DNA of 64,000 nucleotides, from assembly GCF_000337535.1 (NCBI RefSeq), contig NZ_AOIP01000060.1, positions 1 through 64,000 on the forward strand, written 5' to 3'. This DNA comes from Natrialba aegyptia DSM 13077. Its GTDB lineage: Archaea > Halobacteriota > Halobacteria > Halobacteriales > Natrialbaceae. The translations under genes were made by a program, and so were the position numbers. Below the pieces are notes generated by a model. It was not told the DNA's origin, did not search any database, and saw only the letters and a list, made by a program, of their open reading frames with translations. This document shows positions 26,946 to 36,114 of the stretch, in pieces. Each line of letters begins with the position of its first letter. Within the stretch, counting starts at the first letter, position 1.

Positions 26946-28430
26946 CTAGTGCTCGTGGTCGTGAGACTGCTGCTGCTCGTGACCGTGCTGGTGATGATGC
27001 TCGTGTGTCCCTCCGTGACGCGTGAACTGTCCGGCGAACGCTCGATCGACGACCTCCGACAGCGCCGGATGGATGTGGACCGACTCGCGGATATCCCAGA
27101 CGGACCCCGTCCCCGCCGTCATCGCGACGACGACCTCCTCGATGAGATTCGACGCCTCCGGCCCGACGATGTGACAGCCGAGTAGTTCGCCGTCGGGTTC
27201 GGCGACGACCTTGACGAACCCTTCGGCGTGCATCGCCTGCCCACGGGCGGTATCCTCGTAGCGATAGGTCCGCGTCGCGTACTCTCGATCCGCCTCGCGG
27301 AGCGTCTGCTCGCGGGCCCCCACGCCGGCCACTTCCGGCGAGGAGAACACGGCGAAGGGCATCGCCGTGTAATCGACCGGTTCGGGTTCGTCGCCGAACA
27401 GGTTTCGAACGACGGCCCGAGCCTCGTGATTCGCGTTGTGCTTCAGCAGGTACTCCCCGACGATGTCTCCGAGTGCCCAGATTCCGTCCGCCGTCGTGCG
27501 CAGGTACTCGTCCGTCTCGATAAAGCCGAACTCGTCGGTTTCGACGCCGGTGGCACCAAGGTTCAGCGTATCCGAGTTCGGCTGTCGGCCCGCCGCGACG
27601 AGCACGGTGTCGCCGGTTACGGCGACGGGATCGTGCGCCGACGGATCGTCCCACGCCGGCGGGTACGGCCGCGCCTCGATAGTTACATCCTCGCCGGATT
27701 GCGAGGCGGCGACGGCCTCGTACCCCGTGTGCACGTCGAAGCGCTCGTCGTAACGCTCGGTGAGCGCGGCCGCACTATCCTCGTCGCTCTCCGGAAGCAG
27801 GTACCGGCGGCGACCCACGATCGATACATCGCTGCCGAACGTCCCGAAGAAGTGCGCGAGTTCGGCCGCGATGAAGCCACCGCCGACGATGACGAGGTGA
27901 TCGGGCGGCGTCTCGAGTTGGAGGGCGTCCCGACTGGTGAGGTAGTCGACGGCGTCGATGCCGTCGATCGGCGGGATGGCCGGACGCGTGCCGGCCGCGA
28001 TGAGAACCGTGTCGGCGCGGGCGCGTGCACCGGCGTCCGGCCCGTCGACGAGTTCGACCGTTCGATCGTCGACGAAGCGACACTCGCCTTCGAACAGCGT
28101 GTGCTGCTCCGAGGCCTGCACGCCGTTGTAAATCGAGTCCGAACTTCCCGACACGTCCTCGTTGACCTCGCGGACGATCTCGGCGAAGTCGACGCCGGTC
28201 ACCTCGGCATTGATCCCGAACTCGTCGGCGCGCTCGATGGTCCGTCGCACCTCCGCGTGGTACAGCAGTTTCTTCGACGGAATGCAGCCGCGATTGAGAC
28301 AGGTGCCGCCGAGGGGCCCCTTCTCGACGACCGCGACTGACTGGCCGCGGTTCACTGCGGCGCTCGCTACGTCCAGTCCGGAACCCGATCCGACGACGAG
28401 GAAGTCGAACTCCGCGGTATCCGTCTCCAT
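26946..28430 (-). CDS. Dihydrolipoyl dehydrogenase-like flavoprotein with His-rich tail
   Basis: A 494-aa FAD/NAD(P)-dependent disulfide oxidoreductase. The ATG at 28430 is the start (METDTAEFDFLVVGSGSG), although the frame stays open further upstream. It has FAD-binding GSGSGLD, a redox-active disulfide GGTCLNRGCIPSKK, NAD-binding GGGFIAAELAHFFG and a C-terminal dimerisation domain with the His-Glu-type HIHPALSE. It lacks the C-terminal Cys pair of mercuric reductase. After residue ~470 the chain ends in a His-rich string (HEHHHQHGHE...SHDHEH) that could bind metal. The same frame continues with more His/Asp codons beyond the TAG stop. No lipoate or 2-oxo acid dehydrogenase genes are nearby. 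Confidence 0.82.
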   Translation of the reverse strand: METDTAEFDFLVVGSGSGLDVASAAVNRGQSVAVVEKGPLGGTCLNRGCIPSKKLLYHAEVRRTIERADEFGINAEVTGVDFAEIVREVNEDVSGSSDSIYNGVQASEQHTLFEGECRFVDDRTVELVDGPDAGARARADTVLIAAGTRPAIPPIDGIDAVDYLTSRDALQLETPPDHLVIVGGGFIAAELAHFFGTFGSDVSIVGRRRYLLPESDEDSAAALTERYDERFDVHTGYEAVAASQSGEDVTIEARPYPPAWDDPSAHDPVAVTGDTVLVAAGRQPNSDTLNLGATGVETDEFGFIETDEYLRTTADGIWALGDIVGEYLLKHNANHEARAVVRNLFGDEPEPVDYTAMPFAVFSSPEVAGVGAREQTLREADREYATRTYRYEDTARGQAMHAEGFVKVVAEPDGELLGCHIVGPEASNLIEEVVVAMTAGTGSVWDIRESVHIHPALSEVVDRAFAGQFTRHGGTHEHHHQHGHEQQQSHDHEH

Positions 28431-28898
28431 ACGTGATCGACGGCTGCGAGACCCATTACCCTTACACCGGCAACGACAGAGAACCGGGGAAATCTCCGAG
28501 AGAGAGAGAGAAAGAGGGATGGCGTGATAGCGCTCCGAACGAGTTGTCGTCGGGTGCAGAGACGGAGTCGATCGCCCGCTCGGAAATCGAACAGCCAAGC
28601 GGCTCAAACGGACGAGAGCGAGTTCATAACCGAACGATATCGGTTGTTTTGGCTTTGGTGAATCGCCATACAGCGTTCGGTTGAGTGGCTTTAGAAGGCC
28701 TGTGGCAGAGTCCAATCGTTCTGCCATCGTGGATTCCTTCGAACTCGTAGCTAAATGGTTTCAGAGTAGCGCCACAAACTACTGACTCGTACCTCAGAAG
28801 TCGATGCCGTCTAGTGATTCACCAGAGCCGTTGTTTTGGGACGGAACAATGATAATTCATACCCACCGATTTAGACCCCACTAGCTAACAAGACAATA
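28431..28898. other. Intergenic region, no gene seen
   Basis: About 470 bases separate two divergent genes. Only a purine-rich GA run (28497-28519) and short dyads around 28625-28645 (AACCGA...TCGGTT) and 28709-28728 (TGGCAGA...TCTGCCA) were seen; no open frame has haloarchaeal codon character. Confidence 0.5.
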
Positions 28899-30017
28899 AT
28901 GAACTCGTTGGAGATCGCCGGACGAATACTTGCAGGCGTACTGCTCATCCTGATAAACGCGTACTTCGTCGCGATCGAATTCGGGCTGACGCGCGCTCGG
29001 CAATATCCCAAGTCCGAGTTCGATACGCCGGGTTTGCGGCGAGCGTGGGAGATGACCGACGATCTCGAACTCTATCTGACGACCTGCCAGATCTGGATCT
29101 CCGGAACCAGTATCGCCCTCGGTATTATCGCTGAACCGGGGCTCGCAGCCGTTTTCGAACCGCTTTTCCAGAATTCGTTCCTTGCGTCGGTCGGTGCCGG
29201 ATCGCTTTTCGCGTTCTTTCTTATCAACATGGTTCACCTCACCCACGGCGAGCAAACGCCGACGTATCTCGGTGTTGAGCGTTCAAAGCAGGTCTGTCAG
29301 TATGGCTCCGGACCGTTATACTGGTTCGCGTGGGTAATCTCGCCGCTGATCCGATTCGGCGACTGGGTCGCAAAGCGGACGCTCAACCTGTTCGGTATCG
29401 AGATGACCGGCGCGTGGCTCGAAACCGAAGAAGACGTGATCCAATCCCGGGCGGACCTCCGCAACCAACTCGGAACGGTTCTCGATCAGAGCGACCTCAG
29501 CGAGGAGCGCCGCGAGGAAGTCATGAACGCGCTGCAGATCGGCGAACAGCCGATTCGAGAGGTGATGATTCCGCCCGAGGAAATCGTCGCGCTGTCGACG
29601 GAGGAAGACTTCGAGGAGAACCGTCGCCGCATGGAGGCCCATCCACAAACGCGCTATCCGCTCGTCGGCTCGGATGTAACGGACTTTCGCGGCATCGTCT
29701 ACTTCCCGATCTTCGCCAGACACCGCGAGGAGTTAGCCGCCGGTGAGATCGACTTCGAGGCGGTCGCTGCACCGCCGATGACGCTCTCACCCGATACGGA
29801 TGTCAGCGACGCGATCGACCAGTTCCAGGCCGAATCACAAGAACTCGCGCTCGTGATCGAAGACGGCGACGTCGTCGGGCTGGTGACCGTGACCGATCTT
29901 CTAGAGGTCGTTATGGGCGATATCGAGGATCCATTGGACGTCGCAGCGACTGGGAAACGGCCGGCGCAGTCGGAAGCGAACGCAACTACCGAGAGCAACG
30001 GCGACACCGAGCGCTGA
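28899..30017 (+). CDS. CNNM/DUF21 membrane protein with CBS domains
   Basis: A 372-aa protein of the CNNM/HlyC-CorC family. The N-terminal ~190 residues carry hydrophobic helices (ILAGVLLILINAYFVAIEFGL; IWISGTSIALGIIAEPGL; AGSLFAFFLINMVHLTHGEQ) characteristic of the DUF21 membrane domain. Two CBS motifs follow (IREVMIPPEEIVALS ~220 and the MTLSPDTDVSDAIDQF...VVGLVTVTDLLEVVMGDI region ~285-345). The CorC_HlyC domain that often closes the family is missing. Bacterial and animal relatives are linked to Mg2+/Na+ transport; the substrate here is unknown. Confidence 0.88.
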   Translation: MNSLEIAGRILAGVLLILINAYFVAIEFGLTRARQYPKSEFDTPGLRRAWEMTDDLELYLTTCQIWISGTSIALGIIAEPGLAAVFEPLFQNSFLASVGAGSLFAFFLINMVHLTHGEQTPTYLGVERSKQVCQYGSGPLYWFAWVISPLIRFGDWVAKRTLNLFGIEMTGAWLETEEDVIQSRADLRNQLGTVLDQSDLSEERREEVMNALQIGEQPIREVMIPPEEIVALSTEEDFEENRRRMEAHPQTRYPLVGSDVTDFRGIVYFPIFARHREELAAGEIDFEAVAAPPMTLSPDTDVSDAIDQFQAESQELALVIEDGDVVGLVTVTDLLEVVMGDIEDPLDVAATGKRPAQSEANATTESNGDTER

Positions 30018-30072
30018 CACCGGAAGAATAGTAGCAAAAGTACTAGTATCTCGCCTCGTGAAATAACACTCG

Positions 30073-30120
30073 ATGACTCCCCGACTGCGCCGTGAACTCT
30101 CGGAGGTGAATCCACCGTGA
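30073..30120 (+). other. Short upstream ORF coupled to the arylsulfotransferase-like gene
   Basis: A 15-codon frame (MTPRLRRELSEVNPP) ends in a TGA that overlaps the GTG start of the next gene (GTGA). A Shine-Dalgarno-like GGAGGTG at 30102-30108 lies inside it, 8 bases before that GTG, and supports the downstream start. It may be a coupling leader or chance. Confidence 0.35.
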
Positions 30121-31532
30121 CAGATCGACAACGACCGTCGCTCGATCGCGTTCGTTCAGCACTCTCACGAACTCGGCTTCGAATCGCATTTGCCGTTCTC
30201 ATCCTCGTTTCGGCCGCCGTCGTCGCCAGCGCGGCGACTTCGGGCGGACTCTCAACTGCGTCCGAAGACGAGTTACCCGAGGCACCGCCGACGGAGAACC
30301 ACACCGTCATTACCGAGTCGGGACGCGCCGGCACGATCACCGCGTACGCACCCGACGGCGAACCAGTCTATTACAACAACACGCGAACGAAGTACTTCGA
30401 CGTCGATCCCGTCGAAAACGAGTCGATGACGATCGAGTACACGGCGACCGACACGATCCACACCGAAGGGCCGACGTGTTCTGCGCCGCCGTGTGCGCTG
30501 AACGTCGTCGAGCGTGCCAACCTCTCGACCGGTGAGGTCGACGTCCTCTACGAACGATATGATCACCAGGAAACCGCCGGCGAGTGGCACGACGCCGATC
30601 GCATCAACGAGACCCACATCGCGATCGCCGACATCGTCGCGGACCAGGTGTTCATCGTGAACACCGAGACGGAAGTCGTCGACTGGCTCTGGGACGCACA
30701 GAGCGACTTCCCCGTCGAAGGGGGCGGCCCCTACCCGGGTGACTGGGCCCACATCAATGACGTGGAGTACATCGAAGAGGGCGAAATGGCGGGCAATCTC
30801 ATGGCCAGTCTGCGGAATCAGGACCAGGTCGTCTTCCTCGATCCGCAGGACGGGCTCGTCGAAGACTGGACGCTCGGAGACGAAAACGAATACGACGTCC
30901 AGTACGAACAGCACAATCCAGACTACATCCCCGAAAGTCAGGGCGGCCCGGCCGTCGTCGTCGCCGACTCCGAAAACGGACGCATCCAGGAGTTCCAGCG
31001 CAACGGCAGCGAGTGGACTCGCTCCTGGGAATGGTCCGACAGCCAGATGCAATGGCCCCGCGACGCGGACCGCCTTCCCAACGGAAACACGCTCGTCACC
31101 GACACACACGGCAACCGCGTGATGGAACTCAACGAGTCCGGCGATATCGTCTGGGAAGTCGGCTCGACGCTCCCCTACGAGGCCGAACGGATCGAAACCG
31201 GAGACGAAAGCGACGGCGGGCAAAGCGCCAGCGAACTCGGCCTCGAGTCCCAGACCGAAGCCGAGAGCAGCAGCGGTGGGGGTGGTGGGAGCAGTCTCAT
31301 CGACATCGACCCCCTCGGCTCTATCGGAGACTTCATCGAATCGACCCTTCCGCATCGAATATACAACGGGCTCCTGTTCGCGAGCCCCGTCTGGATGGGG
31401 TCATCCGAGTTCGCCGCGGTCGGAATCGCACTCCTCACCGGGCTCGTGTGGATCGGTCTGGAAATCCGCTGGCAGATCCACGACGCCGGCATCCGGTTCC
31501 GGCGACCGTTTTACCGGAACGGTGGTAACTGA
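30117..31532 (+). CDS. Arylsulfotransferase (ASST)-like membrane-anchored beta-propeller protein
   Basis: A 471-aa protein with a GTG start supported by GGAGGTG 8 bases upstream. The N-terminal helix (~21-42, AFAVLILVSAAVVASA) and C-terminal helix (~430-455, GIALLTGLVWIGLEI) bracket an extracellular beta-propeller. The propeller shows ASST-type blades: ADRINETHIAIADIVADQVF, DWAHINDVEYIEEG, and WPRDADRLPNGNTLVTDTHG near residues 317-336. A poly-Gly/Ser linker (SSSGGGGGSS) precedes the C-terminal helix. ASST enzymes move sulfate between phenolic acceptors without PAPS. Whether this one is catalytic or a sensory/binding propeller cannot be decided from sequence. Confidence 0.78.
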   Translation: MTDRQRPSLDRVRSALSRTRLRIAFAVLILVSAAVVASAATSGGLSTASEDELPEAPPTENHTVITESGRAGTITAYAPDGEPVYYNNTRTKYFDVDPVENESMTIEYTATDTIHTEGPTCSAPPCALNVVERANLSTGEVDVLYERYDHQETAGEWHDADRINETHIAIADIVADQVFIVNTETEVVDWLWDAQSDFPVEGGGPYPGDWAHINDVEYIEEGEMAGNLMASLRNQDQVVFLDPQDGLVEDWTLGDENEYDVQYEQHNPDYIPESQGGPAVVVADSENGRIQEFQRNGSEWTRSWEWSDSQMQWPRDADRLPNGNTLVTDTHGNRVMELNESGDIVWEVGSTLPYEAERIETGDESDGGQSASELGLESQTEAESSSGGGGGSSLIDIDPLGSIGDFIESTLPHRIYNGLLFASPVWMGSSEFAAVGIALLTGLVWIGLEIRWQIHDAGIRFRRPFYRNGGN

Positions 31533-31608
31533 GGAGATAGCGCCACCGACCGGACCTCACGACCGCAAACTATGTGAGCGAGTCCTCCGAAAGAGCGGAT
31601 AAACGGAT

Positions 31609-32145
31609 ATGGAACTCGGACGACTACTGTTTCTATTCAGTGCGTTCGCCACACACGCTTTCGTCGGGTACGCGCTCGTTCGCGGGTTGACCGACGCCGA
31701 TCCGCGACTTGGACTCGTTCTCGGGCTCCTCCCGGACGGTGACTTTCTGTTCCCCGCCGACTGGGGATGGCCGTTCGTGCACCGCGGACTGACGCACACG
31801 CCGCTTTTCGCGATTGGGCTCCTCGCAGGGCTCTACCTCGTCAGTCGCAACCGATCGGTTGCACTGGCCGGCGGGTTGGCCATCGGCTCACACCTCGCGA
31901 TCGATTCGCTCTCCCCGATGGGAATTCGGTGGCTGTTCCCGCTGCGGACGGCGTGGAATCCTAGTCCCGGACTCGCGGTTCACAGTCCGGCCGCGACAGC
32001 TCTCCTCTGGACGGCAGCACTCGGTATCCTCGCGTTCCGAGCGACCCAGGGACCCAGCCACGACCGAGACCCGACCACGGACAAACAGGAATACAAAGAC
32101 GAACAACCAACAGCCACACCCGACGCCACCGCTGAACTCGAGTAG
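31609..32145 (+). CDS. YdjM/DUF457-family membrane metal-dependent hydrolase-like protein
   Basis: A 178-aa polytopic membrane protein. It has the family's His/Asp signature: His16 in an early helix, LLPDGDFLFP, VHRGLTHTPLF and SHLAIDSLSPMG, arranged in about four hydrophobic segments. A charged, disordered tail follows from ~140. The family (LexA-binding/putative metal-dependent hydrolase, YdjM) has no firmly established substrate. It is co-directional with, and 76 bases after, the ASST-like gene. Confidence 0.85.
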   Translation: MELGRLLFLFSAFATHAFVGYALVRGLTDADPRLGLVLGLLPDGDFLFPADWGWPFVHRGLTHTPLFAIGLLAGLYLVSRNRSVALAGGLAIGSHLAIDSLSPMGIRWLFPLRTAWNPSPGLAVHSPAATALLWTAALGILAFRATQGPSHDRDPTTDKQEYKDEQPTATPDATAELE

Positions 32146-32293
32146 CACGAGTTCGACCGCACAGTCCCGTTCGATACCGATACTGTCGACACGGTAACCG
32201 AACTGATCCGGCAGAGACGGAGGGATCACCGGCTGCGAGCAGCAGTCATCCGGTTGGTATGATACTATCGAAAAATAAGAGATACAATGAGAA

Positions 32294-33029
32294 GACACTG
32301 TCCAGTTTAGCACCTCGTCAGCTGGCGTTCCTCCGTCGAACGATCGATGCGGTCTTTGGTGGTTATAGAACTGTGCAAATTATTCAAGACACTTGCGGAC
32401 GCCCGCCCGACTGCACACCCACGAGTTCTGCAAGCAGCCGATACGTATTTCGAGGATGTAAAACCGCTGTCCAATGCGTTTTCAGGCGATATAGTTAACC
32501 AGGTAGCTCAACCCGAACCGTGAGAAGACACACCAGTAGCTGCATCGATCAATAAGCAGTTCAACCTCGGAGAGATCGTATTTCTCGCAGGTTTTATACA
32601 AAAATGAAGCCGCTGGAGCAGTGCCAGACAGACCACACAACGTGACATCAAGGATCAACGTTGTTTCGATATGTATTGCAGTGTATAGACAAGACAGCTC
32701 TTCATTGATCTTGACAGCAGTCTCGTCGACAGCGACCTGCGACGGCTCTCCGTCGGCGGACCACGTTCTGCATAAACCACCACATATATCAACCATACAG
32801 TATTCCGTGAGAACATCCAACGCCTCGTTCCGTAAGAATCGTTATTGGTTCTCGAGTGAACAATCAGTCTGATCGAGGCGGACGGCAAACGGCCCAACGA
32901 CCGTCCGCTCGTTCTCTCAAGATTCTTCTCAATTCGGCTCGTCGCTCTTGCTGAGCCGGTCTGCGAGCACCGATCCAAATCAAATTCGTGCCCTACTCGC
33001 CTCTCAAACTGGCTCAATTAGACCGTGCC
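32294..33029 (-). mobile_element. Decayed IS6-family insertion sequence
   Basis: A 736-bp element, the normal size for haloarchaeal IS6 members. Its left end GACACTGTCCAGTTTA is an imperfect inverse of the right end GGCACGGTCTAATTGA (complement of 33014-33029). The flanking 8-mers do not match, so the target duplication has decayed or been lost. The transposase inside is broken. Confidence 0.75.
32310..32930 (-). pseudogene. IS6-family transposase pseudogene
   Basis: The reading frame is interrupted by several stops and frame changes. Recognisable parts in order are ERTVVGPFAVRL (N-terminal region), then VAVDETAVKINEE with the first catalytic Asp. AIHIETTLILDVTL and FLYKTCEKYDLSE follow, then ELLIDRC where the second Asp (VDG in active relatives) should lie. 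A C-terminal piece of the form NSWVCSRA...FYNHQRPHRSFDGGTPADEVLNW is in another frame. Residues conserved in active copies are changed (for example LLIDRCSY for FLVDGYGY), so it is inactive. Confidence 0.8.
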
Positions 33030-33694
33030 AACTGATGGAGCACAGTCAGAAACTAATGGGTAGTAGATGCGTGTATCAATCGCGAATAGATGTCACTCTC
33101 ACAGCCGTCCTTCTTTCGGGTCGTCTGCGATCCACGGACCCAAATGGATATACAGTAGTACGTCTGTAAATAGATCGCGGGATTACATTACACGTGCCGC
33201 TCTGTAAATGGACTGGGTGGGAGTCCTACACGTTCGGCCAGTAGCACAAGCAGAGCGGACCGAAGAGAGGGACCGCTCAGCGAATCGACTGTGTTGTTCC
33301 GGTATGGAAGTAGAAGACCACCTATTCTGGAGGGGCCGAGAACCGGTGTGCCCGATGGCGCGCAGAATCTCGCCTCTTTCAGAGATAGTACTCGCCAGAA
33401 CACATATCATATTCTAGCTAGTATCTGACAATCATGAGTACTATATCAATTCAATCGCCTACTGTAGTGCGGTTCTCGATCTAGATTCTACAATAATAGG
33501 TAGCACTCTCCATATATTTCTCGCAAAGTAAAAATTTAAACACCTATTGAACGAGGACTGCCGCCATAGCGCCTCCTCGTCAGCGACACGGTCACTAGAG
33601 TGGGGTCGTAACGAACTCGACTGTCGGAAAAGAAAAAAGAAAAAAGAAAAGAAAGAAGGACCACTTCCGCAAGAAACGAGCGGCAGTCAGTGCA
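33030..33694. other. AT-rich intergenic region, no gene seen
   Basis: These ~665 bases between the IS relic and the GH3 gene are less G+C-rich than the surroundings and include an AG tract (33629-33660). Short frames on the minus strand (33183-33410) have no recognisable motif or haloarchaeal composition. Confidence 0.5.
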
Positions 33695-35920
33695 TCACCG
33701 TACGTCGAGGTCGAACGTTCGATCCGCAACGAAGAGCCGGAGACGTCCCTCCTGGATTCGCTCACCATGCGATTGTTCGAAGCGTCCAATCTCGTCCGCG
33801 CTGAGCCGAAGTTCCACCTCCGTTCGCTCCCCGGGATCGAGTTCAACGCGCTCGAACGCCCACAGTTCGCGGACGGGCGTTACCACCGAACTGAACTCGT
33901 CTCGGCCAAACACCTGGACGACCTCGCTTCCGTGCCGATCGCCGGTGTTGGCCACGGTGGCTCGAACCGTAAGCTCCTCGTCCGGACGGACCGCGTCACG
34001 GGAAACGTCGACCGACTCGTACTCGATAGTGGTGTAGCTGAGTCCGTGGCCGAACTCGAACAGCGGATCGTACGATGCCGGGTGCTCGTCTGCCCCGATC
34101 GGTTGTGGATGGGGGAGGTGGTTGAAGTACGTCGGGAGCGTCTCCGCCGAGCGCGGGATCGAAATCGGAAGCCGCCCGCCGGGTTCGGCGTTCCCGAACA
34201 GGGTCTCTGCGATCACCTCGCCGCCGACCCGACCGGGATAGTACGCCATGAGGATCGCCGGGACTTCCGCTGCCAACCACTCGACGGCCAGCGGGCGACC
34301 GGTGACGAGGACTGCAACGATCGGTGTGCCGGTCGCGGATACTGCCGCGACGAGGTCACGCTGTGCGTCCGGAAGCGAGAGTTCGTTCCGCGTCGGGAAC
34401 TCGCCGGTCTCCCCCTCGGTCTCCGCGGACGGACCGAACTCGTGAAGATACCAGTCCTCGCCGAGGGCGACCACGGCGATATCCGCTTCGGCGGCGCGTT
34501 CTGCGGCGGCATCGACATCGTCGGGAGTGGAAATCCCGCTGCCGGGTTCGTGGGTGACGACCGTGTCGGTATCGACGGTATCGGAGATTCCCTCGAGAAT
34601 CGTCGTCCCGGGAACGCCGGTGTCCGCGTTGCAGCTCCAGCCGCCGTTCTGGTGGACCATCTCGTCGGCGTTCGGGCCGGTCACGAATACCTCGTCGACG
34701 CTATCGTCGAGGGGGAGTACGTCCTCCTCGTTTTGCAACAGGGTAAGCGACTTCCGAACGGCCTCGCGAGCGGTGTCGAGATGGGCGGGAGCGCCCAGTA
34801 CGTCTTCAGCATCGGGGTCCGGATACGGATCCTCGAAGAGACCGAGAGCGAACTTCGCCCGCAGTACCCGTTCGGCGCTGTCCTCGATCACTTGTTCGGA
34901 CACTGCGCCCTGCTCGACGAGATCCCGGATGTGCTGTGCGTGTTCGCCACCGGCAACCGAGCCGATGTCGAGGCCCGCAAGGCGCGTTTGACGTGCTGCT
35001 TCGATCGGGGTCCCCGCCGTGCGGTGGTCCTCGTGCAACTGGGTAATGCCGTTCCAGTCGGAAACGACGATTCCGTCGAAGTTCAGTTCCTCCCGAAGGA
35101 GGTCGGTCAGATATCGGCGGGACCCGTGAGCCGGTTCGCCGTCGATCGAGTTATAGCACGGCATTACTGCCCCAACGTCCTCGTCGAGGACTGCCTCGAA
35201 CGGCGGGAGGAGCATCTGTCGGAGCGTGGACGGGGAGACATCGACCGGTGCGGCGTCCTCACCGCGCGTCGGTGCTCCGTAGGCCGGGAAGTGTTTTGCC
35301 GTCGCGAGTACGGCGTCTCCGGGGCCACTACCCTGATAGCCTCGGATCTCGCTGCTTGCCAGCGCCCCGACGAGGAACGGGCTCTCGCCGAACGTCTCTC
35401 CGGTTCGTCCCCACCGCGGATCGCGAGCGACATCGCACGTCGGGCTGTAGTTCTGGGCAGCCCCCGTTGCTCGCATCTCCGTCGCGGTGATTTCGGCGGC
35501 ACGCTCGACGAGATCGGGACTCCACGTCGCCGCTGCACCGAGGTTGTTCGGGAAGACCGTCGACTCTTTGATGTAGGCGTGACCGTGAATCGCGTCGGCG
35601 GCGAACAGCAGCGGGACACCGAGTCGCGTCGATTCAAGGGCGTGCTTTTGCAGTCGGCGAGCCGCGTCCGTGGCCTCCGCGATTGACTCGTTGGGCGAGC
35701 CGCCCCAGCCGAAGGGGGCGGCTGCGCCGATGTGGTACTCGTCGATTTCGTCGATAACGTCGTCGACCCCGCGGGGGCCATCAGCAAGCACCCCGATGTA
35801 GGAACCAGCTAGCTGGCCGATCTTCTCTTCGAGCGTCATCCGGTCGAGGAGGTCTACGACGCGCTCTTCGATCGGGAGCGATGGATCTAGGTATGACTCA
35901 CTGTCCTCTAGGCTTGTCAT
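33695..35920 (-). CDS. GH3-family beta-glucosidase (cytoplasmic)
   Basis: A 741-aa glycoside hydrolase family 3 enzyme. The N-terminal TIM-barrel (~1-330) has the catalytic nucleophile Asp in GIVVSDWNGI and substrate-binding GKHFPAYGAPTRGED-type residues. The alpha/beta sandwich (~370-570) and C-terminal fibronectin-III-like domain (~625-735, starting near the SYTTIEYESVDVS segment) follow. There is no signal peptide, so it should hydrolyse imported beta-gluco-oligosaccharides inside the cell. A TATA-like TTTATTTAC at ~35944-35953 sits 25-30 bases from the ATG, a leaderless promoter. It is the distal member of a beta-glucan locus. Confidence 0.93.
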   Translation of the reverse strand: MTSLEDSESYLDPSLPIEERVVDLLDRMTLEEKIGQLAGSYIGVLADGPRGVDDVIDEIDEYHIGAAAPFGWGGSPNESIAEATDAARRLQKHALESTRLGVPLLFAADAIHGHAYIKESTVFPNNLGAAATWSPDLVERAAEITATEMRATGAAQNYSPTCDVARDPRWGRTGETFGESPFLVGALASSEIRGYQGSGPGDAVLATAKHFPAYGAPTRGEDAAPVDVSPSTLRQMLLPPFEAVLDEDVGAVMPCYNSIDGEPAHGSRRYLTDLLREELNFDGIVVSDWNGITQLHEDHRTAGTPIEAARQTRLAGLDIGSVAGGEHAQHIRDLVEQGAVSEQVIEDSAERVLRAKFALGLFEDPYPDPDAEDVLGAPAHLDTAREAVRKSLTLLQNEEDVLPLDDSVDEVFVTGPNADEMVHQNGGWSCNADTGVPGTTILEGISDTVDTDTVVTHEPGSGISTPDDVDAAAERAAEADIAVVALGEDWYLHEFGPSAETEGETGEFPTRNELSLPDAQRDLVAAVSATGTPIVAVLVTGRPLAVEWLAAEVPAILMAYYPGRVGGEVIAETLFGNAEPGGRLPISIPRSAETLPTYFNHLPHPQPIGADEHPASYDPLFEFGHGLSYTTIEYESVDVSRDAVRPDEELTVRATVANTGDRHGSEVVQVFGRDEFSSVVTPVRELWAFERVELDPGERTEVELRLSADEIGRFEQSHGERIQEGRLRLFVADRTFDLDVR

Positions 35921-36114
35921 GGATGTAGGTATCTGGAGAGGTAGTAAATAAATGTATCCCTCACCGTCCGGAATGCGACGGATCGGCGAGCAGGAGAAAC
36001 GATTACCGCACGTGGTCAGCCGCTTGTTTCCCGCAGTCGAACACGCCGGTCAGCGACACTTCATATCCGGCCACCGATTCCCGCCGTTTCCATCCGGGGC
36101 GCACGGACACGCAG

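Noticed and set aside
33767-35686. Plus-strand open frame of 639 codons
   Set aside because: It lies wholly antisense to the GH3 gene, whose domains and catalytic Asp are intact; the antisense protein has no recognisable feature.
35952-36110. 5' extension of the broken ABC ATPase
   Set aside because: The frame is open but shows no Walker A or other ATPase sequence, so I start the pseudogene at the first recognisable segment.
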